This document shows positions 1-8,818 of a stretch of 64,000 bases of DNA, piece by piece. Position numbers and translations under genes: made by a program. The notes under the pieces are model-generated. The model worked only from the letters and a program-made list of their open reading frames with translations, was not told the DNA's origin and did not search any database. Source of the DNA: Erysipelotrichaceae bacterium (GTDB lineage Bacteria; Bacillota_I; Bacilli_A; Erysipelotrichales; Erysipelotrichaceae); assembly GCA_017432005.1 (NCBI GenBank), contig JAFRKA010000021.1, positions 153,403 through 217,402 on the forward strand, written 5' to 3'. Each line of letters opens with the position of its first letter. Positions within the stretch are counted from its first letter, which is position 1.

Positions 1-572
1 ATACCCATCTTGTCGATGATGATCGTCTTATTGGAAAAAGTATCATAGACTTCAAAGATCGAATTGACTCCTGATCCAAGATTAAGACAAGGGATCAGCA
101 GCAAAAATGACAGTATGCAGATGATCAGCGGCAGCTGAAACGGACCGTGATCGTTGAACTTAACAAAACGGTGCAGCAGCAGATAGGATATGATTCCGAT
201 AAAGCACAGATAATATGAAGGCTTGGCTGCAGCTAGGAAGATCAGTGCATACTGGGCGATCCTTCCTGCTCCATCAGAAACAGTTCCGAAAGAGTAGAAA
301 TCACCCATGAAGTTCTTGAAGATCAGTTCAACAAAACTGTAAGCCGAAAACCAGATCATCACGATCAGTCCCACGATGAAGTAGACCTTCTTTGACTTGA
401 AACGGCTGCATATGAACCAGATAAAGGTCGATAGGAACAACGTAAACAGTACGATCCTCAAAACCGTAAAGATATCGATGCCTTTAAACTGGACAAAATG
501 AAAAGAGAATTCCAGAAGCAGCATCGGAATAAATAAGTACAGAAAACTGAGATCAAATTTTATCTTCTTCAT
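1..572 (-). CDS. LTA synthase family membrane protein, N-terminal part
   Basis: This is the first ~190 codons of a gene that runs off the left edge. The protein starts MKKIKFDLSFLYLF and has about five hydrophobic segments (roughly residues 8-30, 36-56, 64-84, 110-130 and 148-168). The stretch VELIFKNFMGDFYSF and the segment just after the last helix (VYDTFSNK, then IIIDKMGI) resemble the membrane domain and linker of lipoteichoic acid synthase-type phosphoglycerol transferases, whose sulfatase-like catalytic domain would follow outside the window. Its ATG overlaps the xerC stop as ATGA, so the two are translationally coupled. The family call rests on the membrane region only; another alkaline-phosphatase-superfamily membrane enzyme is possible. 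Confidence 0.55.
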   Translation of the reverse strand, partial: MKKIKFDLSFLYLFIPMLLLEFSFHFVQFKGIDIFTVLRIVLFTLFLSTFIWFICSRFKSKKVYFIVGLIVMIWFSAYSFVELIFKNFMGDFYSFGTVSDGAGRIAQYALIFLAAAKPSYYLCFIGIISYLLLHRFVKFNDHGPFQLPLIICILSFLLLIPCLNLGSGVNSIFEVYDTFSNKTIIIDKMG

Positions 573-1480
573 TTGGCGTGTGGATGGGCGGAATTAACGG
601 CCTTTTTCAGCCGGTCATAAGTCAGATGTGTATAGAGCTGCGTCGTAGAAAGATTCTCATGGCCAAGCAGTTCCTGCACCGTTCTCAGATCTGCTCCGTT
701 GTCCAGCAGATGCGTTGCAAAGGAGTGTCTGAGCATATGCGGATGCACATCGATATCAAGCCCAGCCATTATTTTAACATCTTTGAGCAATAATTGAACA
801 CTTCGCGGTGATATTTTTCCTTTTCGTGTAGATACAAAGAGATAAGGAAAACCCGGATCAGCATATTCATTGCGATAGACTCTGATATAAAGATCGATCA
901 GTTCCAGCAGGCGCGGATAGAAAGGCACCATCCTTTCCTTGTTGCCCTTACCTATGACTCTGATCACACCCTGCTGTCTGTCGATGTTTCTGATGAGAAG
1001 GTCGCAACATTCTGAGATACGAAGTCCGCAGGCATAGATAGTCTCCAGTATGCATCTGTTCCTCACCTGCAGAGGATCTTTAAGATCGAAACAGTCGAGG
1101 ATCCTCTCGACCTGATCGATGGTCAGCACATCAGGAAGATGCTTCTCCACATGGACTTTATTGAAAAGCAGAAACGGATTGTCATCAGCGAGATGCCTCT
1201 CACACAGATAACGGTAGAACGATCTTAAAGCGCTCAGATTGCGGGCATAGGTCGTATTGGAGATCTTGCCTCTGCTGATCTTTCCTGAACGCAGTTCGCT
1301 GATATAGTCATATACGATATCTCTGTCCACTTTTTTCAATGAATCGATATCATGATCCTCAAGATAAGTGATAAAACGGCTGATATCACGATAATAAGAA
1401 TCAGATGTTGCTTCTGATCCGCTGCGTTTATCATACATGTAGGCGATGAAATCATCGAGCGTCTTATACATATCGCGCAT
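569..1480 (-). CDS. xerC: Tyrosine recombinase XerC/CodV type
   Basis: 303-residue tyrosine recombinase. The N-terminal half is the SAM-like core-binding domain. The catalytic set is complete: R154 (CGLRISE), K178 (GKGNKER), H248 and R251 (HPHMLRHSFATH), H274 (LLGHENL) and nucleophile Y283 (QLYTH). Xer enzymes resolve chromosome dimers at dif during division. Position directly after trmFO matches codV of Bacillus, so this is most likely the housekeeping enzyme rather than a phage integrase. It overlaps the trmFO 3' end by 17 bases. A second Met at residue 4 (1471) is an equally possible start. No hslUV or codY follows, unlike Bacillus. Confidence 0.9.
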   Translation of the reverse strand: MRDMYKTLDDFIAYMYDKRSGSEATSDSYYRDISRFITYLEDHDIDSLKKVDRDIVYDYISELRSGKISRGKISNTTYARNLSALRSFYRYLCERHLADDNPFLLFNKVHVEKHLPDVLTIDQVERILDCFDLKDPLQVRNRCILETIYACGLRISECCDLLIRNIDRQQGVIRVIGKGNKERMVPFYPRLLELIDLYIRVYRNEYADPGFPYLFVSTRKGKISPRSVQLLLKDVKIMAGLDIDVHPHMLRHSFATHLLDNGADLRTVQELLGHENLSTTQLYTHLTYDRLKKAVNSAHPHAK

Positions 1481-2756
1481 ATTCTTCTACCGTTTTTAGT
1501 GCATGTTCGACAAAATACTTTTTCTTTTCCGCTTTCGGTCCGCTGTATTCCAGACGAAAGATACCGAAATTGGCATTCATCGGTTCCAGCTTACTGATAC
1601 GTGTATCAGATATGTAGTTTGCCATAGCACCCATCATCGTATCCGCACCGAGTTCGTATCTGATCCCGTCTTTCAGATACTGATACATATTTATGGCAGC
1701 ATAAAGACCGCTGGCAGCTGATTCCACATATCCTTCAACTCCGGAGATCTGTCCGGCCACGAATACATTAGGATAATGTATAAACTGATAGCGGTTATTG
1801 ACGATATTCGGTGAATTGATATATGTATTCCTGTGCATGACGCCGTATCTGACGATCTTCACATCCTTCAAAGCCGGAACTTTCTTCAGGACATTTTCCT
1901 GAGCTTTGAAAGTCAGATGAGTCTGAAAACCGACGACATTGTATAGTGTATCTATCGCATTATCTTTTCTGAGCTGAACGACGGCATATGGTCTTTTGCC
2001 TTCATGTTCCAGACCGACCGGTTTCATCGGACCGAAAAGCAGTGTCTTATAACCTCTTCTGGCCATCTCTTCAAAAGGCATGCAACCTTCAAAGTATTTC
2101 TCATCATCGATCTCATGAACATCGATCTTTTGCGCTGTAATGATCTCCTGATAGAACTCTTCAAATTCTTCTCTGCTTAAAGGACAGTTGATGTAATCGC
2201 CGGGATTCTCATCGTCATAGCGCGATTTATAGTAGGCACTGCCAAAATCGATCGAATCCTTCTCAACGATCGGCGAGACAGCATCATAAAAGTGCAGAAA
2301 ATCATTTCCACACAGTTCTGCGATCCTGTCGGCCAGTTTCCCTTCACATAAAGGACCGGCACAGATGATGACAGGTTCTTCAGTATTGATATCAGTTATC
2401 TCTTCATTGATCACTTCAATGAGATGATTGTTTCTGATGGTTTCTGTTATATGACGGGAAAACCCGTTGCGGTCGACAGCCAGTGATTTACCTGCCGGGA
2501 TCCTGTAAAGATCAGCTGCTTTCATGATCAGTGAATCAAGCAGTCTCATCTCCTGTTTCAGAAGTCCGACCGCATTGTAAAGATCATCACTGCGCAACGA
2601 ATTGGAGCAGATCAGTTCAGCGAAATCATCGGTCTTGAAAGCACTGTGTCTTCTGATGCCCTTCTGTTCATAAAGTTTCACTTTAATGCCTCTGGATGCC
2701 AGCTGATAGGCAGCTTCGCATCCGGCCAGTCCGGCACCGATAACTTTTACTGTCAT
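1464..2756 (-). CDS. trmFO: FAD/folate-dependent tRNA (uracil-54-C5)-methyltransferase TrmFO
   Basis: 430 residues, the normal family length. TrmFO makes ribothymidine at position 54 of the tRNA T-loop, using methylenetetrahydrofolate and FAD. The N-terminus has the dinucleotide-binding motif GAGLAGCEAAYQLA (about 7-20). The family segment CSNSLRSDDLYNAVGLLK follows near residue 50, and the C-terminal FAD region has GQISGVEGYVESAASG. Its start codon shares one base with the topA stop (TAATG), giving the order topA-trmFO-xerC seen in Bacillus. Confidence 0.95.
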   Translation of the reverse strand: MTVKVIGAGLAGCEAAYQLASRGIKVKLYEQKGIRRHSAFKTDDFAELICSNSLRSDDLYNAVGLLKQEMRLLDSLIMKAADLYRIPAGKSLAVDRNGFSRHITETIRNNHLIEVINEEITDINTEEPVIICAGPLCEGKLADRIAELCGNDFLHFYDAVSPIVEKDSIDFGSAYYKSRYDDENPGDYINCPLSREEFEEFYQEIITAQKIDVHEIDDEKYFEGCMPFEEMARRGYKTLLFGPMKPVGLEHEGKRPYAVVQLRKDNAIDTLYNVVGFQTHLTFKAQENVLKKVPALKDVKIVRYGVMHRNTYINSPNIVNNRYQFIHYPNVFVAGQISGVEGYVESAASGLYAAINMYQYLKDGIRYELGADTMMGAMANYISDTRISKLEPMNANFGIFRLEYSGPKAEKKKYFVEHALKTVEEYARYV

Positions 2757-4756
2757 TATTTTTTCTTTCTCTTATAGAAACGCTTAGGTTCTTCACCTTC
2801 GATCGCTTCCAGATAACGGCATTTCGGATAAGCCGAACAGCCGATGAAATAGTTTCCGTAACGAGATTTACGTTTAACGAGCGGTTTACCGCATTCAGGG
2901 CAACTTCTTCCCACGTCTTCCGGTTCTTCTTTTTTGACCAGTGATTCATGCCACTTGCATTCCGGATAGTTGATGCAGGATTTGAATTTGCCGAAACGTC
3001 CGTTGCGGATGACGACATCGCCACCACATTCCGGGCAGATCTCACCGGTCTTCTCCGGCTGGACTTTCTCCATCTGTTCATAAGCTGAATCTACCAGCGG
3101 CTGGAACTGATCATAGAAATCTCTAAGGGCACTGATGTTATCAAGTTTGTTTTCAGCGATCTCATCGAGCTCCGCTTCCATATCAGCCGTATAACGCACA
3201 TTGATGACAGACTGGAAATACTCTCTGAGCTTTTCGTCAGTCAGGATGCCCTGTTCAGTCGGGAAGAAATACTTGATCTTTCCCGAATCTGTAGCTTTCT
3301 TCAGTTCAACATAATTACGCTTAACGATCGTATCGATGATCGTGGCATATGTCGAAGGCCTTCCGACACCTTCCTCTTCCAGAGCCTTTATCAATTTAGC
3401 TTCAGTGTAACGTGCCGGTGGTTCGGTAAAGTGCTGATTCTTTTCAACAGCACTAGCCTTGAATACTTCACCTTTATTCAGTTTAGGCAGAACGATATCC
3501 TTGGAAGAGTCATAATCGCCGTATACTTTCAGGAAACCGTCGAACTCCTGCTTGGAACCGCTGATCGTGAATTCATAACCGTTATTGTCAAAGGTATAGA
3601 CGACCGATTTGAAGACAGCTTCGCTCATCAGTGAAGCCAGAGCACGATAATAGATGAATTTATACAGTTTATACTGATCGTTGCTCAGATACGGCTTGAT
3701 CTTATCAGGTTCATTGGCAAGACTCGTCGGTCTGATAGCCTCATGAGCGTCTTGCGAAGTTTCATCATTCTTGACGCGGTAAAATCCTTTATATTCTTTT
3801 CCGTATTCTTTTTCGATCTTGTCAAAAGCTCCCGCAACGAATTCCTTGGAAAGTCTGGTCGAATCGGTACGCATATACGTGATAAGACCCTGAGCTCCCT
3901 CAGGCAACTCAACGCCTTCATAAAGGCTCTGAGCGATCATCATCGTCTTCTTGGAGCCGAAGCCCAGTTTAGTGGAAGCTTCCTGCTGCATGGTTGAAGT
4001 GATGAATGGCAGGAAAGCAGAACGCTTCTTGGCTTTTTCCGTGATGTCCGTAAGCGTAAAATCTTCACCGAGAGCCTTGAGGATCTCATCAGCTTCCGCT
4101 TCATTGTTTATTTCGATCTTTTTTCCCTGATAACGGCACAGTTCGGTCTCCAGTTTCTTCCCGAGTTTGGCGATGATCTTCCAGTATTCTTTCGGAACGA
4201 AAGCATTGATCTCTTTTTCCTTATCACAAATCATTCTCAAAGCGATCGACTGGACACGCCCTGCCGACTTTGAACCGATCTTCTTCTGAAGGAGCTTGGA
4301 GAGCTTGAAACCGATGATCCTGTCCAGGATCCTTCTGGTCTCCTGTGAACGCACGAGCGCCATATCGATGGTGCGCGGATTCTCCAGGGCATTCAGTACG
4401 GCATTCTTTGTGATCTCGTTGAATACGATACGGTTGTTGTCATTGAGATCAAGGCCGAGTTCTCTGGCCAGATGCCAGGAGATAGCTTCTCCTTCACGGT
4501 CAGGGTCGGTCGCAAGGTAAACGAAATCAGAACCTTCAACGAGTTTCTTGAGTTCCTTAACGACATCCTTCTTGTCTGCCGAGACAGTGTAAGTAGGCTT
4601 GAAATCGTCTTCGATATCGACTCCCAGTCCTTCCTTGCCCTTGGTGGCCAGATCACAGATATGACCCTTGGATGAGGTCACTTTGTAGTCTTTGCCCAGA
4701 TATTTTTCAATCGTCTTTGATTTAGACGGTGATTCCACAATAACGAGTTTTTTCAT
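2756..4756 (-). CDS. topA: DNA topoisomerase I
   Basis: Type IA topoisomerase that relaxes negative supercoils. I place the start at 4756 (MKKLVIVESPSKSK), because an AAGGAG Shine-Dalgarno lies five bases upstream (4762-4767); this gives 666 residues. The Toprim domain carries VESPSK at the N-terminus and ATDPDREGEA (about residues 82-91). The catalytic tyrosine is in TYMRTDST (about Y294). Two C-terminal Cys4 zinc ribbons are present, each CPECG then a CxxxPxC pair. The C-tail is basic (FYKRKKK). An upstream in-frame ATG at 4774 lacks a ribosome site and was rejected. Confidence 0.96.
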   Translation of the reverse strand: MKKLVIVESPSKSKTIEKYLGKDYKVTSSKGHICDLATKGKEGLGVDIEDDFKPTYTVSADKKDVVKELKKLVEGSDFVYLATDPDREGEAISWHLARELGLDLNDNNRIVFNEITKNAVLNALENPRTIDMALVRSQETRRILDRIIGFKLSKLLQKKIGSKSAGRVQSIALRMICDKEKEINAFVPKEYWKIIAKLGKKLETELCRYQGKKIEINNEAEADEILKALGEDFTLTDITEKAKKRSAFLPFITSTMQQEASTKLGFGSKKTMMIAQSLYEGVELPEGAQGLITYMRTDSTRLSKEFVAGAFDKIEKEYGKEYKGFYRVKNDETSQDAHEAIRPTSLANEPDKIKPYLSNDQYKLYKFIYYRALASLMSEAVFKSVVYTFDNNGYEFTISGSKQEFDGFLKVYGDYDSSKDIVLPKLNKGEVFKASAVEKNQHFTEPPARYTEAKLIKALEEEGVGRPSTYATIIDTIVKRNYVELKKATDSGKIKYFFPTEQGILTDEKLREYFQSVINVRYTADMEAELDEIAENKLDNISALRDFYDQFQPLVDSAYEQMEKVQPEKTGEICPECGGDVVIRNGRFGKFKSCINYPECKWHESLVKKEEPEDVGRSCPECGKPLVKRKSRYGNYFIGCSAYPKCRYLEAIEGEEPKRFYKRKKK

Positions 4757-4790
4757 ATTAGCTCCTTGTAACAATTATTTATGATACATA

Positions 4791-4818
4791 AAAAAAATCA
4801 AAATGCAATTTCATTGCA
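4791..4818 (-). terminator. Terminator overlapping the dprA stop
   Basis: Hairpin TGCAAT-GAA-ATTGCA (4804-4818) followed by TTTTGATTTTTTT. The stem is built from the last codons of dprA, and the TGA stop lies in the T-tract. Confidence 0.6.
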
Positions 4819-5511
4819 GCTGATCGGCTGTGCGCCTTCATAGATCAGTGTGTTGTTCTGACGGCCATTCTCATCGAACAGCTCATAAGGCAAAACAGCG
4901 ATCTCCTTGCCCAGTTCCAGTGCTTCATTTACCGTAGTCATCGTACCGGATCGGATCGCTGACTGCATGATATAGACCTTGTCAGCCAGAGCGGCAATAA
5001 GCCGGTTGCGGAACGGAAAATGACTGGCCAACGGTTTGCTCAGAGTCGGATATTCCGAGATCACCAGGCCTTCTCTTTCGATCTTTCTGATCAGTTCGTA
5101 GTTGCAGCGGGGATAAATATAATCGATCCCGCAGCCAAGGATCCCGATCGTATCTGAAGCATTCTCATGAGCACAGGCATCGATTCCTTTGGCCAGTCCT
5201 GAGATGATCACCTTGTCACTTTGTGCTCTGGCCAGAGCAGCTGTAGCCTTTACGGCATAGGAACAGGGCTGCCTGGATCCGACGATCGCGATCGCTTTCC
5301 TTTTAAGCAGTGACAGATCGCCTTTATAGTAAAGCACCAGTGGCGGATATTTAAGATCCAGCAGTCTGACAGGATAATCCCTGTCAAAGATCGTCAGAGC
5401 GTTGGCGATCTTTACGGGAGGAATCTCGATGTTATGTTCGATGGCATTGATGATCCGGTCATATTCACCGGCAAAATAAAAAGAATAAGCAATAAGTTTT
5501 TCTCTGTTCAT
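4798..5511 (-). CDS. dprA: DNA-processing protein DprA (short form)
   Basis: 237 residues, a compact DprA/Smf. DprA binds incoming single-stranded DNA and loads RecA during natural transformation. The Rossmann-like fold shows IAIVGSRQP, ISGLAKGIDACAHENA, ILGCGIDYIYP, HFPFRNRLIAALAD and SGTMTTVNEALELGK. The C-terminal winged helix of many DprA proteins is missing, and the protein ends soon after the Rossmann core. There is no Shine-Dalgarno; a GATAAT box lies seven bases before the ATG. It sits between rnhB and topA as in Bacillus, but no competence pilus genes are in the window, so a housekeeping recombination role is also possible. Confidence 0.9.
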   Translation of the reverse strand: MNREKLIAYSFYFAGEYDRIINAIEHNIEIPPVKIANALTIFDRDYPVRLLDLKYPPLVLYYKGDLSLLKRKAIAIVGSRQPCSYAVKATAALARAQSDKVIISGLAKGIDACAHENASDTIGILGCGIDYIYPRCNYELIRKIEREGLVISEYPTLSKPLASHFPFRNRLIAALADKVYIMQSAIRSGTMTTVNEALELGKEIAVLPYELFDENGRQNNTLIYEGAQPISCNEIAF

Positions 5512-5518
5512 CTAATAC

Positions 5519-5524
5519 ATTATC
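5519..5524 (-). promoter_or_regulatory. Putative -10 box for dprA, near-leaderless
   Basis: GATAAT (one mismatch to TATAAT) seven bases before the dprA ATG. A weak AAAGG/CCTTT hairpin with a T-run (about 5530-5547) precedes it and may end rnhB transcription. No convincing -35 is visible. Confidence 0.4.
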
Positions 5525-5556
5525 TGCAGGAAAAAGGCTTATCACCTACCCCTTTA

Positions 5557-6159
5557 TTAAAAAAGTTTAATTTCTTTCATTCGGCAGGGCTTAAACGACA
5601 TCCGGTAGAGCTCATTCAGGCCATACTCATCCATCAGTTCCAGATGTCTCTTCGTTCCATAACCCTTATGGTTGCGGTATTCGTATTGCGGATACAGGAC
5701 ATCATAACCCATCATGATGTGATCTCTCACTACCTTGGCCAGAATACTGGCAGCAGCGATCGATATCGATTTCGCATCACCTTTTACGATATCGATGGTA
5801 TCAGCTCTGTTTAAAGGCATCGCATCAGTGATCGTCAGTGAATGAATCCGGCTCGAACGGCTGAGTTCATCCATGGCCTTCTGGGTCGAATGATAGATAT
5901 CCAGTCTGTCGATCTCTTTAGGCGATACGATCCTGAAACTGAAATGATGAGCGTCTCTTATGATCTGCTTGAACAGCAGCTCTCTTTTCTTCGCACTGAG
6001 TTTCTTGGAATCGTCAATCAGCTCATTCTCATAGTTTATCGGTAAGATACAGCACGCCACGACACATGGCCCGCATAAAGGACCACGTCCGGCTTCATCG
6101 ATACCCATCACATATCTGTCGTGAGACCAATATTCTTTTTCATATCTGTTCTCTAACAT
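5557..6159 (-). CDS. rnhB: Ribonuclease HII
   Basis: 200 residues. It cleaves the RNA strand of RNA-DNA hybrids and 5' of single ribonucleotides in duplex DNA. The acidic metal site is present: D21/E22 in GIDEAGRGPLCGP, D112 in ITDAMP and D128 in VKGDAKSISIAAASILAK. The late signature HKGYGTKRHLE is intact. It overlaps rbgA by 20 bases. The rbgA-rnhB pair is conserved in Bacillus. Confidence 0.95.
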   Translation of the reverse strand: MLENRYEKEYWSHDRYVMGIDEAGRGPLCGPCVVACCILPINYENELIDDSKKLSAKKRELLFKQIIRDAHHFSFRIVSPKEIDRLDIYHSTQKAMDELSRSSRIHSLTITDAMPLNRADTIDIVKGDAKSISIAAASILAKVVRDHIMMGYDVLYPQYEYRNHKGYGTKRHLELMDEYGLNELYRMSFKPCRMKEIKLF

Positions 6160-6988
6160 CTTGCCAGGTAATCCTCCCTATCTTGTTGCTGCGGATATCC
6201 TTGAGGATGGCATCGACAGCCTTAACGTAGTTTACATTGTTGTCTGCTGAAAGCCACAGTTTCTCTCTGGCTATCTTTTCCAGCAGATCATCACCGCTCT
6301 CATCGACACCGTAGCGTCTCTCTATCACACCGGGATAAACCTTCCTTAAGTAATCAAGTCCGAAAAACACCAGTTCCTGTTTATCAAGGATATCATCATT
6401 GATCGATCCCATCAGCGCCAGCAGGCGTGCCGCATCCTGATCTTCGATCTTGGGCCACAGGACCCCGGGCGTATCAAGCAGTTCAACATCCTCATTTATC
6501 CTTATCCACTGTAAAGATTTGGTTACACCAGGACGGTTTTCTGCTTTAGCTACTTTCTTTTTGACGATATTATTGATGAAAGTCGATTTCCCGACATTCG
6601 GGATACCTACGACCATTGCGCGCAATACTTTTTTTCTGATCCCTCTGGCTTTGGCTCTTTCAAGCTTGTCCTTCAGTATTTCCTTGACTTCATTTACGAC
6701 TGTCTTGGTCAGATTGGCACCTGTCGAATCAGCGATGATGCAGTGCTCAAATGTCTCTTTCCATAATCGGTTCTTCTCTTCATCGGCCAGATCTGCTTTA
6801 TTCAGAACGATCAGGACCGGTTTATTGCGTGAAAGTTCCTGAAGCAGCGGATTGGCAGAAGCCTCCGGGATCCTGGCATCACGCAGTTCGATAATGATAT
6901 CGACCAGTTTAAGCTGTTCTTCCATCTGCCGGCGGGCTTTTGCCATATGCCCGGGATACCAGTTTATCTTGTTCATGTTTTCGGTCAT
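6140..6988 (-). CDS. rbgA: Ribosome biogenesis GTPase RbgA (YlqF)
   Basis: 282-residue circularly permuted GTPase acting late in 50S subunit assembly. The motif order is permuted as expected: G4 NKAD (63-66), G5 DSTGA (about 87-91), G1 GIPNVGKST (128-136), G2 PGVT (about 153-156), G3 DTPG (172-175). The N-terminal NWYPGHMAKARRQ is the family signature. A GGAGGT site eight bases upstream sets the start. It is two bases from the preceding MBL gene. Confidence 0.95.
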   Translation of the reverse strand: MTENMNKINWYPGHMAKARRQMEEQLKLVDIIIELRDARIPEASANPLLQELSRNKPVLIVLNKADLADEEKNRLWKETFEHCIIADSTGANLTKTVVNEVKEILKDKLERAKARGIRKKVLRAMVVGIPNVGKSTFINNIVKKKVAKAENRPGVTKSLQWIRINEDVELLDTPGVLWPKIEDQDAARLLALMGSINDDILDKQELVFFGLDYLRKVYPGVIERRYGVDESGDDLLEKIAREKLWLSADNNVNYVKAVDAILKDIRSNKIGRITWQDVREQI

Positions 6989-6989
6989 A

Positions 6990-7796
6990 TCATTCGACCT
7001 CCAGTCTCATCCCGACGCCAACTTCATGGATAGGCAGCTTTTCAGCTATGGCTATCTTGGCTTCCAGCGAAACACAGTGGCAGGGATACAGTTCACTTAT
7101 ACCGTTATCCCTGAAATACCCGATGGTCCTTTTCAGGCGTTCATCATTTCTGAACAGATGAAAACCGCCGATGACGCCACTGATCCTGTTATCACCACAG
7201 ACTTTCTTGGCATATTCGATGATGTTGCAGATACCGCTGTGTGAACACCCGCTTATCACAAACAGTCCGTCTTTTCCTTTATAGACCAGTGCTGAATCAT
7301 CTTCGAGATGATCCGGTCTGATAACATCCTTATAACGGCAGGTGCCGATCGCATAACGCGGTTCAAAATCCTGAGTGACCGGTATCTGTCCGAGGAAAAT
7401 CAGATCCTCAGTGATCGAAACAGGCTTTTCGCTCAATGTCAGTTTACATCTTTCACTCAGTTCTTCCTGCAGTAAAGGTGAACTTATACACAGTCCGTTT
7501 TCATCTTCCTTATACATGAAAGAGAGCGGATGGCTTATGACTTCGATATCATCTCTGTCTTTGAGAAGGTATTCCAGTCCTCCGGTATGATCATTATGGC
7601 CGTGTGATATGACTACTTTTTTTACCTTTGAAAGATCGATATCCATTTTTCCGGCATTGGAAATGAAGACATTGGAATATCCAGTATCAAAAAGGATCTT
7701 CTCTTCGCCGTCTTCAATATAAAAACTGAGCGCCGGTTCGCCCAGATAGTACATATCGATATAAGTATAATTATCTGCCAGAACTGTCAGTTTCAT
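6990..7796 (-). CDS. Metallo-beta-lactamase-fold hydrolase, MptA/RFAP-synthase-like subgroup
   Basis: 268 residues. The metal motif HGHNDHTGG is near residue 66; FDTGYSNVF precedes it, and CSHSGICNI and GGFHLF follow. This layout matches the subgroup often annotated as 7,8-dihydropterin-6-yl-methyl ... synthase in archaea, but in Firmicutes its substrate is unknown. It is inserted between lepB and rbgA, which are near neighbours in other Firmicutes. It is not a beta-lactamase: there is no signal peptide and the subgroup is wrong. Confidence 0.75.
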   Translation of the reverse strand: MKLTVLADNYTYIDMYYLGEPALSFYIEDGEEKILFDTGYSNVFISNAGKMDIDLSKVKKVVISHGHNDHTGGLEYLLKDRDDIEVISHPLSFMYKEDENGLCISSPLLQEELSERCKLTLSEKPVSITEDLIFLGQIPVTQDFEPRYAIGTCRYKDVIRPDHLEDDSALVYKGKDGLFVISGCSHSGICNIIEYAKKVCGDNRISGVIGGFHLFRNDERLKRTIGYFRDNGISELYPCHCVSLEAKIAIAEKLPIHEVGVGMRLEVE

Positions 7797-7816
7797 GGTA
7801 TCTCTCAGTTAAATGA

Positions 7817-8326
7817 TCATCTGAATCCGATCCGGTTGAACGGATAGATGATGAATAGATGTGAAGAGCGGATCATCTTGCTTTCAAATGGTCCGTAGAA
7901 ACGGGAATCACGGGATACGGCCCTGTTGTCGCCCATGCAGAAATACTCATCGGAACCGAGCTTTTCAGTAAAGTCGGAAGTATATGCGTCGACCAAAAAT
8001 GGCTCTTCGATGTATTCTCCGTTTATATACAGACAGTTATCTATGTATTCGACTGTCTCATTGGGCAGCCCGATAACTCTTTTGACGATCAGCTTTGATG
8101 AAGAATCTGAAGTCTTGATCACGACGACATCAAAACGTTTAAGACCCAGATTTTTGGTCAGGATAAAAGAATAGCCGAAATCACCTGCCTCAAGATTCGG
8201 ATACATGCTGCTGCCTTCAACGACACAGGGAATGAGTACGAAATTGATGAGTATCAGTACGATCGCTCCGGCCTGCAACAGCAGGATCAGCAGTTCAACA
8301 AGCAGACTCCTTTGTTTCTTTTCCAT
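7817..8326 (-). CDS. lepB: Signal peptidase I
   Basis: 169 residues from the start MEKKQRSLLVELL. One transmembrane segment (about 8-32) anchors it, with the catalytic domain outside. The catalytic dyad is S40 (VEGSSMYPNL) and K82 (LIVKRVIGLP). The family boxes GDNRAVSRDSRFYGPF and GLPNETVEYIDN are present. It removes signal peptides from secreted proteins. In-frame Met codons farther upstream fall inside the rplS terminator or the rplS coding region and are unlikely starts. There is no Shine-Dalgarno; a TATAAT lies ten bases before the ATG. Confidence 0.93.
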   Translation of the reverse strand: MEKKQRSLLVELLILLLQAGAIVLILINFVLIPCVVEGSSMYPNLEAGDFGYSFILTKNLGLKRFDVVVIKTSDSSSKLIVKRVIGLPNETVEYIDNCLYINGEYIEEPFLVDAYTSDFTEKLGSDEYFCMGDNRAVSRDSRFYGPFESKMIRSSHLFIIYPFNRIGFR

Positions 8327-8336
8327 CCTAAATACT

Positions 8337-8342
8337 ATTATA
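8337..8342 (-). promoter_or_regulatory. -10 box for lepB
   Basis: TATAAT ten bases before the lepB ATG, directly after the rplS terminator T-tract. The expected transcript would have only about three untranslated bases. Confidence 0.5.
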
Positions 8343-8345
8343 CTC

Positions 8346-8374
8346 AAAAGAAAAGCCGTTATACTTAACGGCTT
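8346..8374 (-). terminator. rplS terminator
   Basis: Nine-base-pair stem AAGCCGTTA/TAACGGCTT with a four-base loop, then TTCTTTT, starting eight bases after the rplS stop. Confidence 0.85.
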
Positions 8375-8381
8375 CATGAAA

Positions 8382-8729
8382 TTATCTGATCTCTTTGATC
8401 TTGGCAGATTTACCGGCACGATCTCTCAGATAGAACAGTTTCGCTCTTCTGACTTTACCGCGTCTGATGACAGTGATCTTGTCGATGACAGGTGAATGAA
8501 CAGGGAAAGTTCTTTCAACACCGACACCTGAAGACACTTTTCTGACAGTGAATGTCCTGCCGATACCGGAACCCTGTACCTTTACTACAGTACCTTCGTA
8601 AGCCTGAATACGGGACTTGTCGCCTTCCTTGATTCTGACGTCTACACGAACAGTCTGTCCAGGTGCGAGTTCAGGAAGATCATTCTTCATCTGGTCTTTA
8701 GTAATTTCATTAACTAAACCTAAATTCAT
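8382..8729 (-). CDS. rplS: 50S ribosomal protein L19
   Basis: 115 residues, full length. L19 sits at the 30S-50S interface. Typical segments are [41 protein letters not shown] and the basic [16 protein letters not shown] strong AAAGGAG precedes the ATG. The ~90-base region upstream to 8819 may hold an L19 leader: CTGTTC and GAACAG halves could pair, but I cannot confirm a structured autoregulatory element. A terminator follows closely. Confidence 0.97.
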   Translation of the reverse strand: MNLGLVNEITKDQMKNDLPELAPGQTVRVDVRIKEGDKSRIQAYEGTVVKVQGSGIGRTFTVRKVSSGVGVERTFPVHSPVIDKITVIRRGKVRRAKLFYLRDRAGKSAKIKEIR

Positions 8730-8818
8730 CTTTTTTCTCCTTTAACAAATATAGACATCTGTTCATAATCGTAACGAAAAGCGGAACAGCGCTTAATTAC
8801 TTTATCATAAATAAACTA

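Noticed and set aside
569..1480. XerC as phage or genomic-island integrase
   Set aside because: It sits in the conserved topA-trmFO-codV order with no attachment site or phage genes nearby.
5434..5814. Plus-strand frame of 126 codons across dprA/rnhB
   Set aside because: Both minus-strand genes carry complete catalytic motifs; the plus frame has no similarity or start signal.
6990..7796. Metallo-beta-lactamase fold as antibiotic resistance
   Set aside because: Subgroup and lack of signal peptide do not fit a beta-lactamase.
8730..8818. L19 autoregulatory leader before rplS
   Set aside because: A possible CTGTTC/GAACAG pairing exists, but I could not match the known leader structure, so no feature is listed.
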